NCBI GenBank assembly: GCA_016212515.1
Contig: JACRFZ010000038.1
Location: 1 to 64,000 of the forward strand
From: Candidatus Melainabacteria bacterium
Lineage (GTDB): Bacteria; Cyanobacteriota; Vampirovibrionia; Obscuribacterales; Obscuribacteraceae
DNA: 64,000 nucleotides
Direction of reading: 5' to 3'
The position numbers were made by a program, and so were the translations under genes. Each line of letters starts with the position of its first letter. Position 1 is the stretch's first letter. This document shows, piece by piece, positions 1 through 8,100 of this stretch. Under the pieces are notes generated by a model, which searched no databases, was not told the origin of the DNA, and saw nothing but the letters and a program-made list of their open reading frames with translations.

Positions 1-1
1 G

Positions 2-112
2 AAGGCACACGGTAATCTGATCATTACTGAAAGTAGAGCTAAGCACCTACTTTATCTGGCTAGCTTACTGATGTACAAACTCGATGATTCCGGCACAATT
101 CCGTTACCATAA
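2..112 (+). CDS. Possible 3' end of a gene cut by the window edge
   Basis: The first bases form an open frame with no start inside the window. It encodes about 36 residues, including the stretch SRAKHLLYLASLLMYKLD, and stops at 110-112. The composition looks protein-like, but it is too short to assign a family. The first copy of a 10-bp direct repeat (111-120) overlaps its stop codon. It may be a cargo or accessory gene of the element carrying the downstream integrase, or it may be chance. Confidence 0.3.
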   Translation, partial: KAHGNLIITESRAKHLLYLASLLMYKLDDSGTIPLP

Positions 113-266
113 TGAGGCAACGGGTTAGCCAGAGTGCGATTCTTAAATGAGGCAATACGAACTCGTGATAAGTGGCAATATCCCAAGTTCCCGGCTCCTT
201 TTCTTGTGATACTGTGGAACCCAGCCCTGCCGGTCATGGTACGATTCCAAGAAATTTCTTGTGATA
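111..266 (+). repeat. Short direct repeats upstream of the integrase
   Basis: AATGAGGCAA occurs at 111-120 and again at 146-155, with a related AGTGGCAATA at 171-180. A second pair, TTTCTTGTGATA, occurs at 200-211 and 255-266. The rest of 113-432 holds no convincing gene. Closely spaced direct repeats next to a tyrosine recombinase gene are what one expects of recombinase arm or core sites at an element end. That role is inferred from position only. Confidence 0.4.
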
Positions 267-432
267 TTAAGACCACCCAGGGCAAACCTTGCACAAATCC
301 CTGTTGAAAGCCGCCGCCGGCCATTTTGATAAGTACCTTGCATGGCTAGAAAAGCAACCTTTATAAGAGCATAGCAAAAGAGCCTACCGCTCCAGGCTAA
401 ATCATTTCCTGGGCTGCCTGGGCGCCTCTGAC

Positions 433-1188
433 GTGGACTACAAAAACCCGTTCAAAGACGAAAGTGAGCGAGATTACATTCTCAAGGATTACAAGCGGTT
501 CCTAAAACAGAAGCACAAGGCCAGCCCAAACACAGTCAACGCAGCTCTTGCGGCCGCCGACCATTTCTATCAGTTCCTGGGCTTACCTAAAACGAAAGTC
601 AAGAGAGAAGACTTGCCGGCACAAGCCCCCAGAGCTCTGACCAAAAACGAACAAAAAAAGCTCATCCGGGCAGCCGAATGTGCCAGGCGAGCAAAAGACC
701 GGGCGGTCGTCACCCTCCTGCTCTATACGGGAATTCGTATATCCGAGTGCGCCGCCCTGAACCTGGACGATGTTTACGCCCAAGGGCGCAAGTGCAGGAT
801 AATTGTCCGCAACGGCAAAGGTGGCAGATACCGCGAAATTCCGCTAAACGGCGATGCCTGTGAAGCGATTCAAGCTTGGCTGCAAGAACGAGCCAAGAGA
901 TTCGACGGCAAAAAAACCGACTCCGCCTTGTTTATCAACCAACAAGGCGGCAGGATGTCGACATCGGCTCTGGACCTAATTGTTCGCAAAGTCGGACAAG
1001 ATGCCGGAGTTGAGCTATCGGCACATGTTCTTCGACACACTCTACTCACTGCCCTCGTGCGCAACGGCAAAGACCTGGTGCTAGTGGCAGAGATCGGGGG
1101 GCATAAGCGCCTTGAGACGACTCGGCGATATGCCTTACCCACGAGAGGCGACAAAGAGAAGGCGTTAGAGGAACTTTTATTAGATTAG
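433..1188 (+). CDS. Tyrosine recombinase/integrase (XerC/D-like, phage integrase family)
   Basis: A 251-residue site-specific recombinase. Residues about 10-60 match the SAM-like core-binding domain, and the rest is the catalytic domain. All catalytic positions are visible: R102 in the YTGIRISE motif, K129 in the beta-hairpin NGKGGR, H198 and R201 in HVLRH, H224 in GGHKRLETT, and nucleophile Y233 in RRYA, so it should be active. It is shorter than chromosomal XerC/D (about 300 residues) and lacks an arm-binding domain, as in small mobile recombinases. The start is GTG at 433, with no strong Shine-Dalgarno. It converges on the defence operon with a 55-bp gap. It probably mobilises, or once mobilised, the adjacent accessory block. 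Confidence 0.9.
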   Translation: MDYKNPFKDESERDYILKDYKRFLKQKHKASPNTVNAALAAADHFYQFLGLPKTKVKREDLPAQAPRALTKNEQKKLIRAAECARRAKDRAVVTLLLYTGIRISECAALNLDDVYAQGRKCRIIVRNGKGGRYREIPLNGDACEAIQAWLQERAKRFDGKKTDSALFINQQGGRMSTSALDLIVRKVGQDAGVELSAHVLRHTLLTALVRNGKDLVLVAEIGGHKRLETTRRYALPTRGDKEKALEELLLD

Positions 1189-1243
1189 TTGGAACGAGGA
1201 AGAGTTATAAACCGTTCCCAATATCAGGCAGATTGGGGTGGAT

Positions 1244-3154
1244 TTAAGACTGGATGAACTCACTCAATTTTTGCATGACTTGCGGTAACGCTTTGACTGC
1301 TGGCACATAACCGGTAGCAGCCGATTCTTTCAACCAGTAAACACCCTGTTCAATGTCACGCTCTGTACCATCTGCATTTAGAAGCATCAAGGCAATATTG
1401 AATTGTGATACTTCGTGTCCTTGTGCGGCTGCTTGTTTCCACCATTCAAAAGCTTTTGACATATCCTTGCAACACTGGTCACCATGCTGATGCATTTGTC
1501 CAAAAAAAAATTGCGCCATCATGTCGCCACCAAGCGCAGCTCTTTCATAAAGTGCATAGGCCTTTTTTCGATCTTTCGGCCTGCCTTCGCCTTGCATATA
1601 GGCGCTGGCAAGCTCTCTTTGTGAATCGGGAAAACCTTGATCTGCGGCCTTCTCATGCCAGTCACAACTTTTCTCCAAAGACTTCTCAACTCCTTTTCCA
1701 AGGAAATAGAATGTGCCTAGATCATGTTGAGCTCTTGGCTCGCCTTGTTCAGCAGCGTTAAGCATTAACATTGCCGCTTTACTCAAATCTTGTTTAATCT
1801 TCTCGCCTCGTAAATATGCCAATGCGAGCGTTCGCTGAGCGGGAGCAAATCCTTTCTTTGCTGCTGCGTGGTAAAGTCCCATCGATTTAGATTCACTTTG
1901 AGCGGTTCCGCACCCAGCTTCATACATTTCAGCAAGTAGAACCTGGAAAAAGGGAAAGCCTGCATCGGAAAGCTTCTTTACGTGCCCGAAAGCTTCTTCA
2001 TTCCGTCCTTCTCTTAGACAGCGGCGAGCGCTATCCGATTCGACAACAGCGTCGAACTCCGGTTTCCTCTTGCCTTTCCGATTCCCAGCTTTCTCAGCGA
2101 TGTCTTGCAAAAGATGGACAAAATATGAAATTTGTTCTTGATGATTGGCGGTTTTGTCTTTTATTTTGGCATCATCGAGAAGAGGCCAAACTCCCCCAAT
2201 TAAGAGGTTCCCCACTCCAGCTTGCCATAAGTCCTTGGCATACTCCTTATCACAATGGTCTCCGATCTCAAATCTAAGAGCCTCTGCCATAGCCCCTGCG
2301 AGAAGATCACAAAATTGAATTTGTCTATGCTGTTTTGAGTCTACAAAATGTGTCTCACTGACTTTCAATGGGAATTCCCACTTAAGGTATTCAGATTCGA
2401 ACGTATGAGCCGGAGCGTCGACTGCTGACATTCCATTCCAGGTCCATTTAGCTTGCTCAAGTTCTGATGCCTTATCATGCAGAAGGATCAGCTCCTCGTT
2501 GGTCTGATTTCTCCAGTGCGCAGTTGTTGCCAAAAGGGCCGGAATACATAGGTCGAGAGCTGATTCCGACATGGTTTCTACGTGTTTAAATCCAAGATGT
2601 TTTGCCGACGTTATCAAAAGTTCGAAAAATTCCCATGTGTCAGGGTTTATGCTCTCTCTGGCAATCTCAAGCATGTCGAAAAACTTTCTAGCTTCTTCGG
2701 GGTCTCTTCGATTCATCATATTCTGGGCAGACAGCAACACTTCTCTGCAAAACGAAGGAGTTTCCAGTGTTGTAAGCGAGTAGAACAACAAAATTGCAAA
2801 GGCTCTGTGTCCATTGTTTTGATAGAAATCCATATCAAGTTCATAGAAAGAACTCTCTACCCAAGCATCAACTAATTTTGCAATCAAGGCGTATTTTTTA
2901 CAAATCGCATATGCAGCGAATTTCTCTGAGAAATCCGCCGCTATCCGTTTAACAAATTCAACAACCATATCTGGATTAGTGCGCCGAAGCTCGGAATGCT
3001 TTAACTCTGCATCTTGAGGCAAGGAGCCAAAAATCTCGCCAAAGAGTTGATCGCTTTCGAGATCACTCAAGGTACACGAAGCTAAGACGAACACTGATTC
3101 TGCAGATATCAGATTGGTGCCGGAGTAGCCAGACTCATCAAGATAAATTTGCAT
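1244..3154 (-). CDS. DUF3800 domain protein with C-terminal Sel1-like repeats, third gene of the Gabija-like operon
   Basis: A 636-residue protein with two parts. Residues 1 to about 330 match DUF3800, a family with a predicted RNase H-like fold. The N-terminus is IYLDESG (D6, E7). A central LLHDKASE carries D227, and the typical closing motif QIQFCDLLAGA carries Q280 and D283. Residues about 375-630 are roughly seven Sel1-like repeats, marked by recurring pairs such as AAKKGFAPAQ, GTFYFLGKGVEKS and AYMQGEGRPKD. No signal peptide or membrane segment is seen, so it is cytoplasmic. It lies 79 bp downstream of the UvrD-like gene on the same strand. The likely role is a nuclease-like effector or sensor tied by its repeat scaffold to the GajA/GajB-like pair. 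Domain assignments are fairly firm; the function is inference. Confidence 0.8.
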   Translation of the reverse strand: MQIYLDESGYSGTNLISAESVFVLASCTLSDLESDQLFGEIFGSLPQDAELKHSELRRTNPDMVVEFVKRIAADFSEKFAAYAICKKYALIAKLVDAWVESSFYELDMDFYQNNGHRAFAILLFYSLTTLETPSFCREVLLSAQNMMNRRDPEEARKFFDMLEIARESINPDTWEFFELLITSAKHLGFKHVETMSESALDLCIPALLATTAHWRNQTNEELILLHDKASELEQAKWTWNGMSAVDAPAHTFESEYLKWEFPLKVSETHFVDSKQHRQIQFCDLLAGAMAEALRFEIGDHCDKEYAKDLWQAGVGNLLIGGVWPLLDDAKIKDKTANHQEQISYFVHLLQDIAEKAGNRKGKRKPEFDAVVESDSARRCLREGRNEEAFGHVKKLSDAGFPFFQVLLAEMYEAGCGTAQSESKSMGLYHAAAKKGFAPAQRTLALAYLRGEKIKQDLSKAAMLMLNAAEQGEPRAQHDLGTFYFLGKGVEKSLEKSCDWHEKAADQGFPDSQRELASAYMQGEGRPKDRKKAYALYERAALGGDMMAQFFFGQMHQHGDQCCKDMSKAFEWWKQAAAQGHEVSQFNIALMLLNADGTERDIEQGVYWLKESAATGYVPAVKALPQVMQKLSEFIQS

Positions 3155-3233
3155 TGGAAGTATCTCTTTTCAGTGAAGTGAGACTAAATAGTATGTTGAC
3201 AACAAACATCCACGTGCGATTTCCGAAAAGACC

Positions 3234-5069
3234 TCAAGGCAGCAGTCCTACGGTTCTCAAAAAAGGCGATGGTTTTTGCTGCCAGACGTCGCCACTTCGT
3301 GCAGTCTTTTGCCTAGGATAGGAACAAATTACTATCCTTCTCGCCCGGCTAAAAGCCACAAAAGCATTTCGTCGCTCCTCCTGAAGAGATTGTCCTTTGG
3401 CGCGATAGTCAGGGAACGTACCATCTGCCATACCCATAATACACACGACTTCAAATTCCAGACCTTTCGCTGAGTGCACCGTAAGCAGTGCCAACCCTTC
3501 TTGGCGAGGAGCTTGAGTTGCTCCGAGAGCGACATTTGTCAGGAATGTGGCAAGACTATGTTCCCCTCCGCGCCGGGATCGCAAGTAAAGATCCCATTGC
3601 TTCCTCCAGGCATCCAAGTCCTGGCTCGTAAATTCTCTTTCCCTGGGATCATTTATCTTCTCTGCTACCTCAGTAAGGTGTTCCAGAGCTGGCAGAAGTG
3701 ACCCACTAGAGGTCCGAGCAATCTCAAGTGCATCCAACACGGCTAGCCGCTCTGGAGTTAATGCAACACTCCGAAGTAGCTCTAACTTGCCAGCAATATC
3801 TGTCGGCATTGCGGAGTTTCTAGCTTTCCATCGTCTACAGAGAAGTTCAAAATGCAAGCGATTTGCGGGATTGGCAAGCAAGCGAAGTGCCAGAGAGAAA
3901 TCGCCCATGAGCATGGACTCATCCTCGGGCTGGGAACTCAGACTTTTGTAATATTGAATCCCTCTTTCTTGTAACTCTTGTTCTATGCGATTTAGCGCAT
4001 ATCTGGTTCTGCCTATCAAGGCACATCTATCCGGCGTCAGAGGACCTTCGACGTCAGGGTGGCCAGTTTCCCACAATTGCTGCAATCGGGAAGCCACCTG
4101 CTTGGCTTCATCGGCTTCATCAATACCCTCGACCAGACTGACTTCGCCCCTTATCGGAAAGTGTTCCGTCAACGGATACGGGTTCAGCGCCTGACAGGCA
4201 TCTATAACCGCTTTGGAGGATCGATAATTTTCATTTAGCTCTATTCGTTGAGCCTTAAACTCTGAACAAAACCTATCGAGATATTGAGGACTCGCCCCAT
4301 TCCAAACGAATATGGCTTGTTTTGGATCGCCAACAACCATAACGTTTCTGAAATCATCACCGCACAAGGCAGTCAATACACCATACTGAGATTCATTTAA
4401 ATCCTGCCCCTCATCTACGCAGATATAGGAGTACTGCCTCCTATAGAAATCAGCGATCTTGGGCTTCTCCTGGAAGAGCTGATATACAAGCAGAAGCAAG
4501 TCATCGTAATCAATCACATTGGAAGCTCGAAGAGCCTCATTGTATGCTTCATACAGTTTTCGCTGAAGGTCCTCAGAAATCGCCTCAGCGAGATGTAATT
4601 TCATTTTATGGTCTCGAATAACTTCAAGCCAGCGTTCCAGTATTTGTCCACGCTCACGGGAGTCCTCGGATTCCATCAGAAGCTCTCTAAGTTCAGGATC
4701 TGCCATCACTGCCTGAAACAAAATCTGCTTGCGATCTTCGTATCTTTCTAAAATATGAGGAGTACCATCAATGCCGACAGCCTTTCCTCGATTTGCTAGG
4801 ACCTCTGTGCAAAAACTATGCATGGTTCCAATGAAAGTTCTTTTTTCAATGTCGGGGAACTCTGACAAACGCTCTTTCATTTCATTGGCAGCTTTGTTGG
4901 TAAACGTGAGGCCGAGAACCTTTACACTTTTGTCCTCAGAGCTCAAAAGACGCCTGATTCGCTCAGTAAGAACACGAGTCTTACCAGATCCTGGCCCTGC
5001 AACCACCAGCAGTGCTCCTTGCTCATGAAGAACAGCCATTTTTTGGGATTCTGACAGCTTTACTCTCAT
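3234..5069 (-). CDS. gajB: UvrD/PcrA-like superfamily 1 helicase, GajB-like
   Basis: A 611-residue SF1A helicase. The Q motif LSESQK leads into Walker A AGPGSGKT (24-31). Motif Ia is GLTFTNKAA, motif II is VDEGQD (219-223, a variant of DEFQD), and motif III is VVGDPKQAIFVWNGA. NYRSS marks motif IV, TVHSAKGLEFE motif V and VAFSRARR motif VI. It is shorter than housekeeping UvrD/PcrA (over 700 residues) and sits five bases downstream of an OLD-family ATPase/TOPRIM nuclease, the layout of Gabija and class 2 OLD systems. ATG follows the upstream stop almost directly, so translational coupling is likely. The gene symbol rests on context plus domains. Confidence 0.85.
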   Translation of the reverse strand: MRVKLSESQKMAVLHEQGALLVVAGPGSGKTRVLTERIRRLLSSEDKSVKVLGLTFTNKAANEMKERLSEFPDIEKRTFIGTMHSFCTEVLANRGKAVGIDGTPHILERYEDRKQILFQAVMADPELRELLMESEDSRERGQILERWLEVIRDHKMKLHLAEAISEDLQRKLYEAYNEALRASNVIDYDDLLLLVYQLFQEKPKIADFYRRQYSYICVDEGQDLNESQYGVLTALCGDDFRNVMVVGDPKQAIFVWNGASPQYLDRFCSEFKAQRIELNENYRSSKAVIDACQALNPYPLTEHFPIRGEVSLVEGIDEADEAKQVASRLQQLWETGHPDVEGPLTPDRCALIGRTRYALNRIEQELQERGIQYYKSLSSQPEDESMLMGDFSLALRLLANPANRLHFELLCRRWKARNSAMPTDIAGKLELLRSVALTPERLAVLDALEIARTSSGSLLPALEHLTEVAEKINDPREREFTSQDLDAWRKQWDLYLRSRRGGEHSLATFLTNVALGATQAPRQEGLALLTVHSAKGLEFEVVCIMGMADGTFPDYRAKGQSLQEERRNAFVAFSRARRIVICSYPRQKTARSGDVWQQKPSPFLRTVGLLP

Positions 5070-5074
5070 GTAAC

Positions 5075-6844
5075 TTATACCAAGCCTTTCACTTTCAACA
5101 CATCAGAAATTCTCTCAAACAGCGTTCGCACCAATGGAGGGATGCATAATGGACCGTCAATACTGCAAATATGCTCTGCCACGCGCCTAGCATATACTGG
5201 TTTGTGATACGTCAGTCTTTCTTCTAGGAACTTGAGTAATTCTGCTTTTTGGCTCCACTCAGACAAAAGTGCTGCTTCATGTTGAGAACATTTTGCTTCA
5301 ATGGAAATCAAAGCTTTTATGAGAGTATCCTTGTATTCGGCAGTTGCCAACATACCTTCCAGTCCCTGATCTTTCGGAATTATCAGAACTCGATCGTCCG
5401 GAATACTTATCTTCAATTCACCCAAGTATTTTTTAAGTTTGGAAACTGGCGCTGGTTCGCCATCAGAAAATATAAACCACGGAATATTGAGTCTTTGGGC
5501 CAGATTGATAAATGGTTTGTACCATTGCCCCGTGCAACTCACAATGCTAATGCCCAGAGCGCTGGGATCTGTTCCCCAGTAACGCCGAGCACAAATCGGC
5601 AGAAATTGCTCTTCTGTCTCACCTTCAGATAGGACTAAGCAGCGTGAGAATAAGATGTCTCCTCTGGTATTCAATACGGCTCTATTGATGGCGGTTTCTT
5701 CATCCTCAGTCATTTGTTCAAGACGCCGTATTTCAGTAGAGCCACCAGCGCGCCGAGCGAAGTAGCGAAATGATTTTATGTTTGCCTTTGATGCGATGAA
5801 AGGGGAGTGGGTACTCAAAAGCTTTTGCCCAGGCATTTCTTCCAAAATGTTAAATAGGGCTCGCTGAGCTTGCGGATGCAAATGTGCCTCAGGTTCTTCA
5901 AGCGCAAGGAGAGCATGAGTCTGCTCAAAACTTGATTGAGCCTTTTTCCAGTTCACAAATGCACGAAAAATCAATATCGCTGATAGGCTCCGCGTTCCGG
6001 CTCCATAAGCTTCAATAGGAAATGACGACGCTCCTTTGACAGCAAAGTGAATATCCATTCCTTTGCGTAGGTCTGCCAACTGTCGGGCAATGGAGATGAC
6101 AGAAACCTTTCCATCAAGGTCTGCAAGCGAACGAATATCCAGAAGCTCCTTCTCAACATGCCTAAGAACTTCGCTTCCATCGATTATCTGTTCATTCAAC
6201 TTGTTTAGATTCTCCTCAAGTTCATTAACAACTGAGTCATCGAGACTTGGCTCTGAAACTAGCTTATTCCAAAATGAAGATCGTGAAGTCATCTCTGCTT
6301 GCACATCACGCTGAGCATCCAAGTAAAAGACAGACAGAGGCTCAACATGTCTTGCAGAAAAGACTCCGGCTTGCTCATTGGGCTTAGCGTTCAACCAATC
6401 GGATTTTTCGGGCCACTCCTTGAGAAACTTTCGTTCTGTACCATACTCGGCACGAAGCGGGTCCCATTTCACTGTGGTCCTGAGTGCTACTAGGTCGTCC
6501 CCTTCATCGTCCTGCGCGATACCGTTTCCCCAAAGCGTGAGCCAAAAACTCCCTTTAGGGAAGGAGGATATAGGTTTTCCATTTTCAAATGGCCGAATTA
6601 GAACATCAATTACGGCCTGCCTATCCTTCGGGGGTTTCTTCTCTCCTGGCGCCAAGTATATATCGGAGAGGGAGGGAACACGGCGACTGGTTCCAATAGC
6701 AAAATTGATGGCCTCTAGAAAAGTTGTCTTGCCTACATTGTTTTCTCCTACCAGAAGATTCAAGTCGTCCAGCTCAACCTCAACGTCCCTCAAACAGCGA
6801 AAGTTGGAAATGCGGATGGCCAGGACCTTTATATATTCAGACAA
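5075..6844 (-). CDS. gajA: OLD-family ATP-dependent endonuclease, GajA-like
   Basis: A 589-residue protein with an ABC-type ATPase domain and a C-terminal TOPRIM nuclease. Walker A is GENNVGKTT (33-41), the signature region is YGAGTRSLS (280-288), Walker B is ALLALEEPEAHLHP (311-324) and the H-loop is STHSPF. The TOPRIM domain starts with VLSEGETEEQF (acid E407), followed by the acidic loop FSDGEP (D461) and a lysine-containing IIPKDQG (K491). Length and order match GajA. TTG is the start, with GAGGA about nine bases upstream. It is the first gene of the operon and would cut DNA together with the helicase encoded next. A housekeeping RecF-like role is unlikely because of the TOPRIM domain. 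Confidence 0.88.
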   Translation of the reverse strand: MSEYIKVLAIRISNFRCLRDVEVELDDLNLLVGENNVGKTTFLEAINFAIGTSRRVPSLSDIYLAPGEKKPPKDRQAVIDVLIRPFENGKPISSFPKGSFWLTLWGNGIAQDDEGDDLVALRTTVKWDPLRAEYGTERKFLKEWPEKSDWLNAKPNEQAGVFSARHVEPLSVFYLDAQRDVQAEMTSRSSFWNKLVSEPSLDDSVVNELEENLNKLNEQIIDGSEVLRHVEKELLDIRSLADLDGKVSVISIARQLADLRKGMDIHFAVKGASSFPIEAYGAGTRSLSAILIFRAFVNWKKAQSSFEQTHALLALEEPEAHLHPQAQRALFNILEEMPGQKLLSTHSPFIASKANIKSFRYFARRAGGSTEIRRLEQMTEDEETAINRAVLNTRGDILFSRCLVLSEGETEEQFLPICARRYWGTDPSALGISIVSCTGQWYKPFINLAQRLNIPWFIFSDGEPAPVSKLKKYLGELKISIPDDRVLIIPKDQGLEGMLATAEYKDTLIKALISIEAKCSQHEAALLSEWSQKAELLKFLEERLTYHKPVYARRVAEHICSIDGPLCIPPLVRTLFERISDVLKVKGLV

Positions 6845-6949
6845 TTCAGCTATTCCTCAGTGATTTTAATTGACTTCGAACGAGATTCAAGAATGGGCGA
6901 CTACTTAGTTTCGAGACCCGAAATCAGGAGTTCTATGCCCTGAATGTCA

Positions 6950-7128
6950 TTTGGCGAATTATCTGTCCGACTTTTTGGCGGGCTATTTGGCAAAAATTGG
7001 CGAATTATTTGACACTTTCAAGCTCTGTTGGCCTTTCATAGCTTGGCACCTGCCATTTAATTCGCCAAATCTCGCCATTTATTTCGCCAAGTCACAAATA
7101 ATTCTGCAAATACCGTGCCATTTAATTC
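6950..7128. repeat. Cluster of direct and inverted repeats between defence operon and toxin-antitoxin genes
   Basis: TTGGCGAATTAT occurs at 6951-6962 and 6997-7008, with partial copies between. The reverse complement follows as AATTCGCCAAAT (7059-7070) and a variant ATTTCGCCAAGT (7081-7092). A 13-base direct repeat TGCCATTTAATTC occurs at 7051-7063 and 7116-7128. The 356 bases between the two operons contain no gene. The arrangement resembles a recombinase-type element end or a multi-site operator. Which of the two it is cannot be told from sequence alone. Confidence 0.6.
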
Positions 7129-7173
7129 TTACATAACAAATAACCTTGCCAACTTGTCATATCTGTAATACAC

Positions 7174-7191
7174 TTAAGACACGTAAGACAG
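7174..7191 (+). promoter_or_regulatory. Candidate antitoxin operator (two 9-bp tandem half-sites)
   Basis: TTAAGACAC is followed immediately by GTAAGACAG, giving two TAAGACA half-sites nine bases apart, directly upstream of the antitoxin start. Ribbon-helix-helix antitoxins commonly bind such short tandem sites to repress their own operon. TTGCCA (7146-7151) and TAATAC (7166-7171) could belong to the promoter, but their 14-base spacing is poor. Confidence 0.35.
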
Positions 7192-7200
7192 GACAAGGAT

Positions 7201-7428
7201 ATGAGCACCTCAGTACGCTTTTCACCAGAAATCGAAGAACGTCTTGAAAGGCTTGCCAGGGAAACAGGGCGATCCAAGAGCTTCTATATCAAGCAGATGG
7301 TAGAAGGCAGCATCGACGACGTTGAAGACTGCTACCTGGCAGAGTCTGTGCTTGAACGCATCCGTGCAGGTAAAGAAGCAGTCCACAGCAGCGCAGCAGT
7401 GAGAAAAGAGCTTGGCCTGGACGATTAG
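7201..7428 (+). CDS. Ribbon-helix-helix antitoxin, RelB/CopG-like
   Basis: A 75-residue protein. Residues 1 to about 45 form a ribbon-helix-helix unit (TSVRFSPEIEERLERLA, then a helix after TGRSKSFYIKQMV). The C-terminal tail (about 46-75) would wrap and neutralise the toxin. The toxin gene starts inside its last codons, the standard type II toxin-antitoxin arrangement, so the operon is expected to be autorepressed. ATG is preceded by an AGGACAAGGA-type ribosome site. Confidence 0.82.
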   Translation: MSTSVRFSPEIEERLERLARETGRSKSFYIKQMVEGSIDDVEDCYLAESVLERIRAGKEAVHSSAAVRKELGLDD

Positions 7429-7789
7429 GTATTCCGATACCGCCTTGAAAGAGCTAAAGAAGCTCGACAAGGGCGCCGACAGAGAAATACTCGACTACCT
7501 AGACAAAAAGATAGCCTTTCTCGAAGATGCGACGACGGCCGGGAAAGCTCTCACGGGAAAACTTGCGACCTTGTGGCGTTTCCGAGTGCGCGACATGCGG
7601 GTAATCTGCCACATCGACAAAGGCGAGGTGACGGTCCTGGTTTTGCGCGTAGCACACCGCAGTAAGGTGTACGACGACGAGAAACAGATTGCAGAGAAAG
7701 CAGCCGATGACGTAGCCAATTTCCAGAAAGAACTCAAGGAAGAAAAAGAGAAAGCTGAGCAGGAAACTGCCCAGGAAAAAACCGACTAG
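7412..7789 (+). CDS. RelE/ParE-superfamily toxin with extended charged tail
   Basis: A 125-residue protein whose first 90 residues match the RelE fold: WTIRYSDTALKELKKLDK, then LTGKLATLWRFRVRDMRVICHI and the closing strand VTVLVLRVAHRSKVYD. The pattern of basic and aromatic residues fits ribosome-dependent mRNA interferases. The TTG start at 7412 overlaps the antitoxin gene by 17 bases. About 30 extra residues after the fold are almost all Glu, Lys, Gln and Ala and probably helical; RelE toxins usually end near residue 90-95. The tail could mediate contacts or be neutral. Confidence 0.85.
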   Translation: MAWTIRYSDTALKELKKLDKGADREILDYLDKKIAFLEDATTAGKALTGKLATLWRFRVRDMRVICHIDKGEVTVLVLRVAHRSKVYDDEKQIAEKAADDVANFQKELKEEKEKAEQETAQEKTD

Positions 7790-8100
7790 ACGGGCAAGAC
7801 GAACTGGTTAGACCGGCGCGAGTCCCTTGCTTGCAGCTAGGCGGCGCGTGGGTAGCCCCGCGCGAAGCTTGCCCTCCAGCCGAACTGGGCCTGCCCCGAG
7901 CCCAGTTCACAGTCGCGCTGCCCGCCAGCTCCGGCAGCACGGCCTGAATACCGCACAGCAGGATCCCCGTCTACTTGAGCCAAGTCAGGATTCAGTAGAC
8001 CCGAGCCACAAGCCTTAAAACCTGCCTACATGCCCCCAAAAGACTTCAAAAGAGAGAGCCGATGGGATAGAGTATGGACTGTTTCCAAAGGTAAGCACAC
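7790..8100. other. GC-rich intergenic region with three consecutive hairpins
   Basis: No gene is convincing here; the one open frame of 63 codons has an Arg/Ser/Pro-rich, random-looking product. Three stems follow each other. The first is GCGCG(T)GGG-tag-CCCCGCGC at 7844-7863. The second is GAACTGGGC (7882-7890) with GCCCAGTTC (7900-7908). The third is GCTGCC (7917-7922) with GGCAGC (7933-7938). There is no T-run, so none is a classical terminator. A structured RNA or a Rho-type/attenuation element before topB is possible. Confidence 0.4.

Noticed and set aside
1191-1218. Inverted repeat GGAACG/CGTTCC between integrase and the DUF3800 gene as a terminator
   Set aside because: The stem is only six bases with a 16-base loop and no T-run, so it is not a convincing terminator.
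7827-8018. A 63-codon forward frame between relE and topB
   Set aside because: Its product is Arg/Ser/Pro-rich and random-looking, has no ribosome site, and lies across the GC-rich hairpins.
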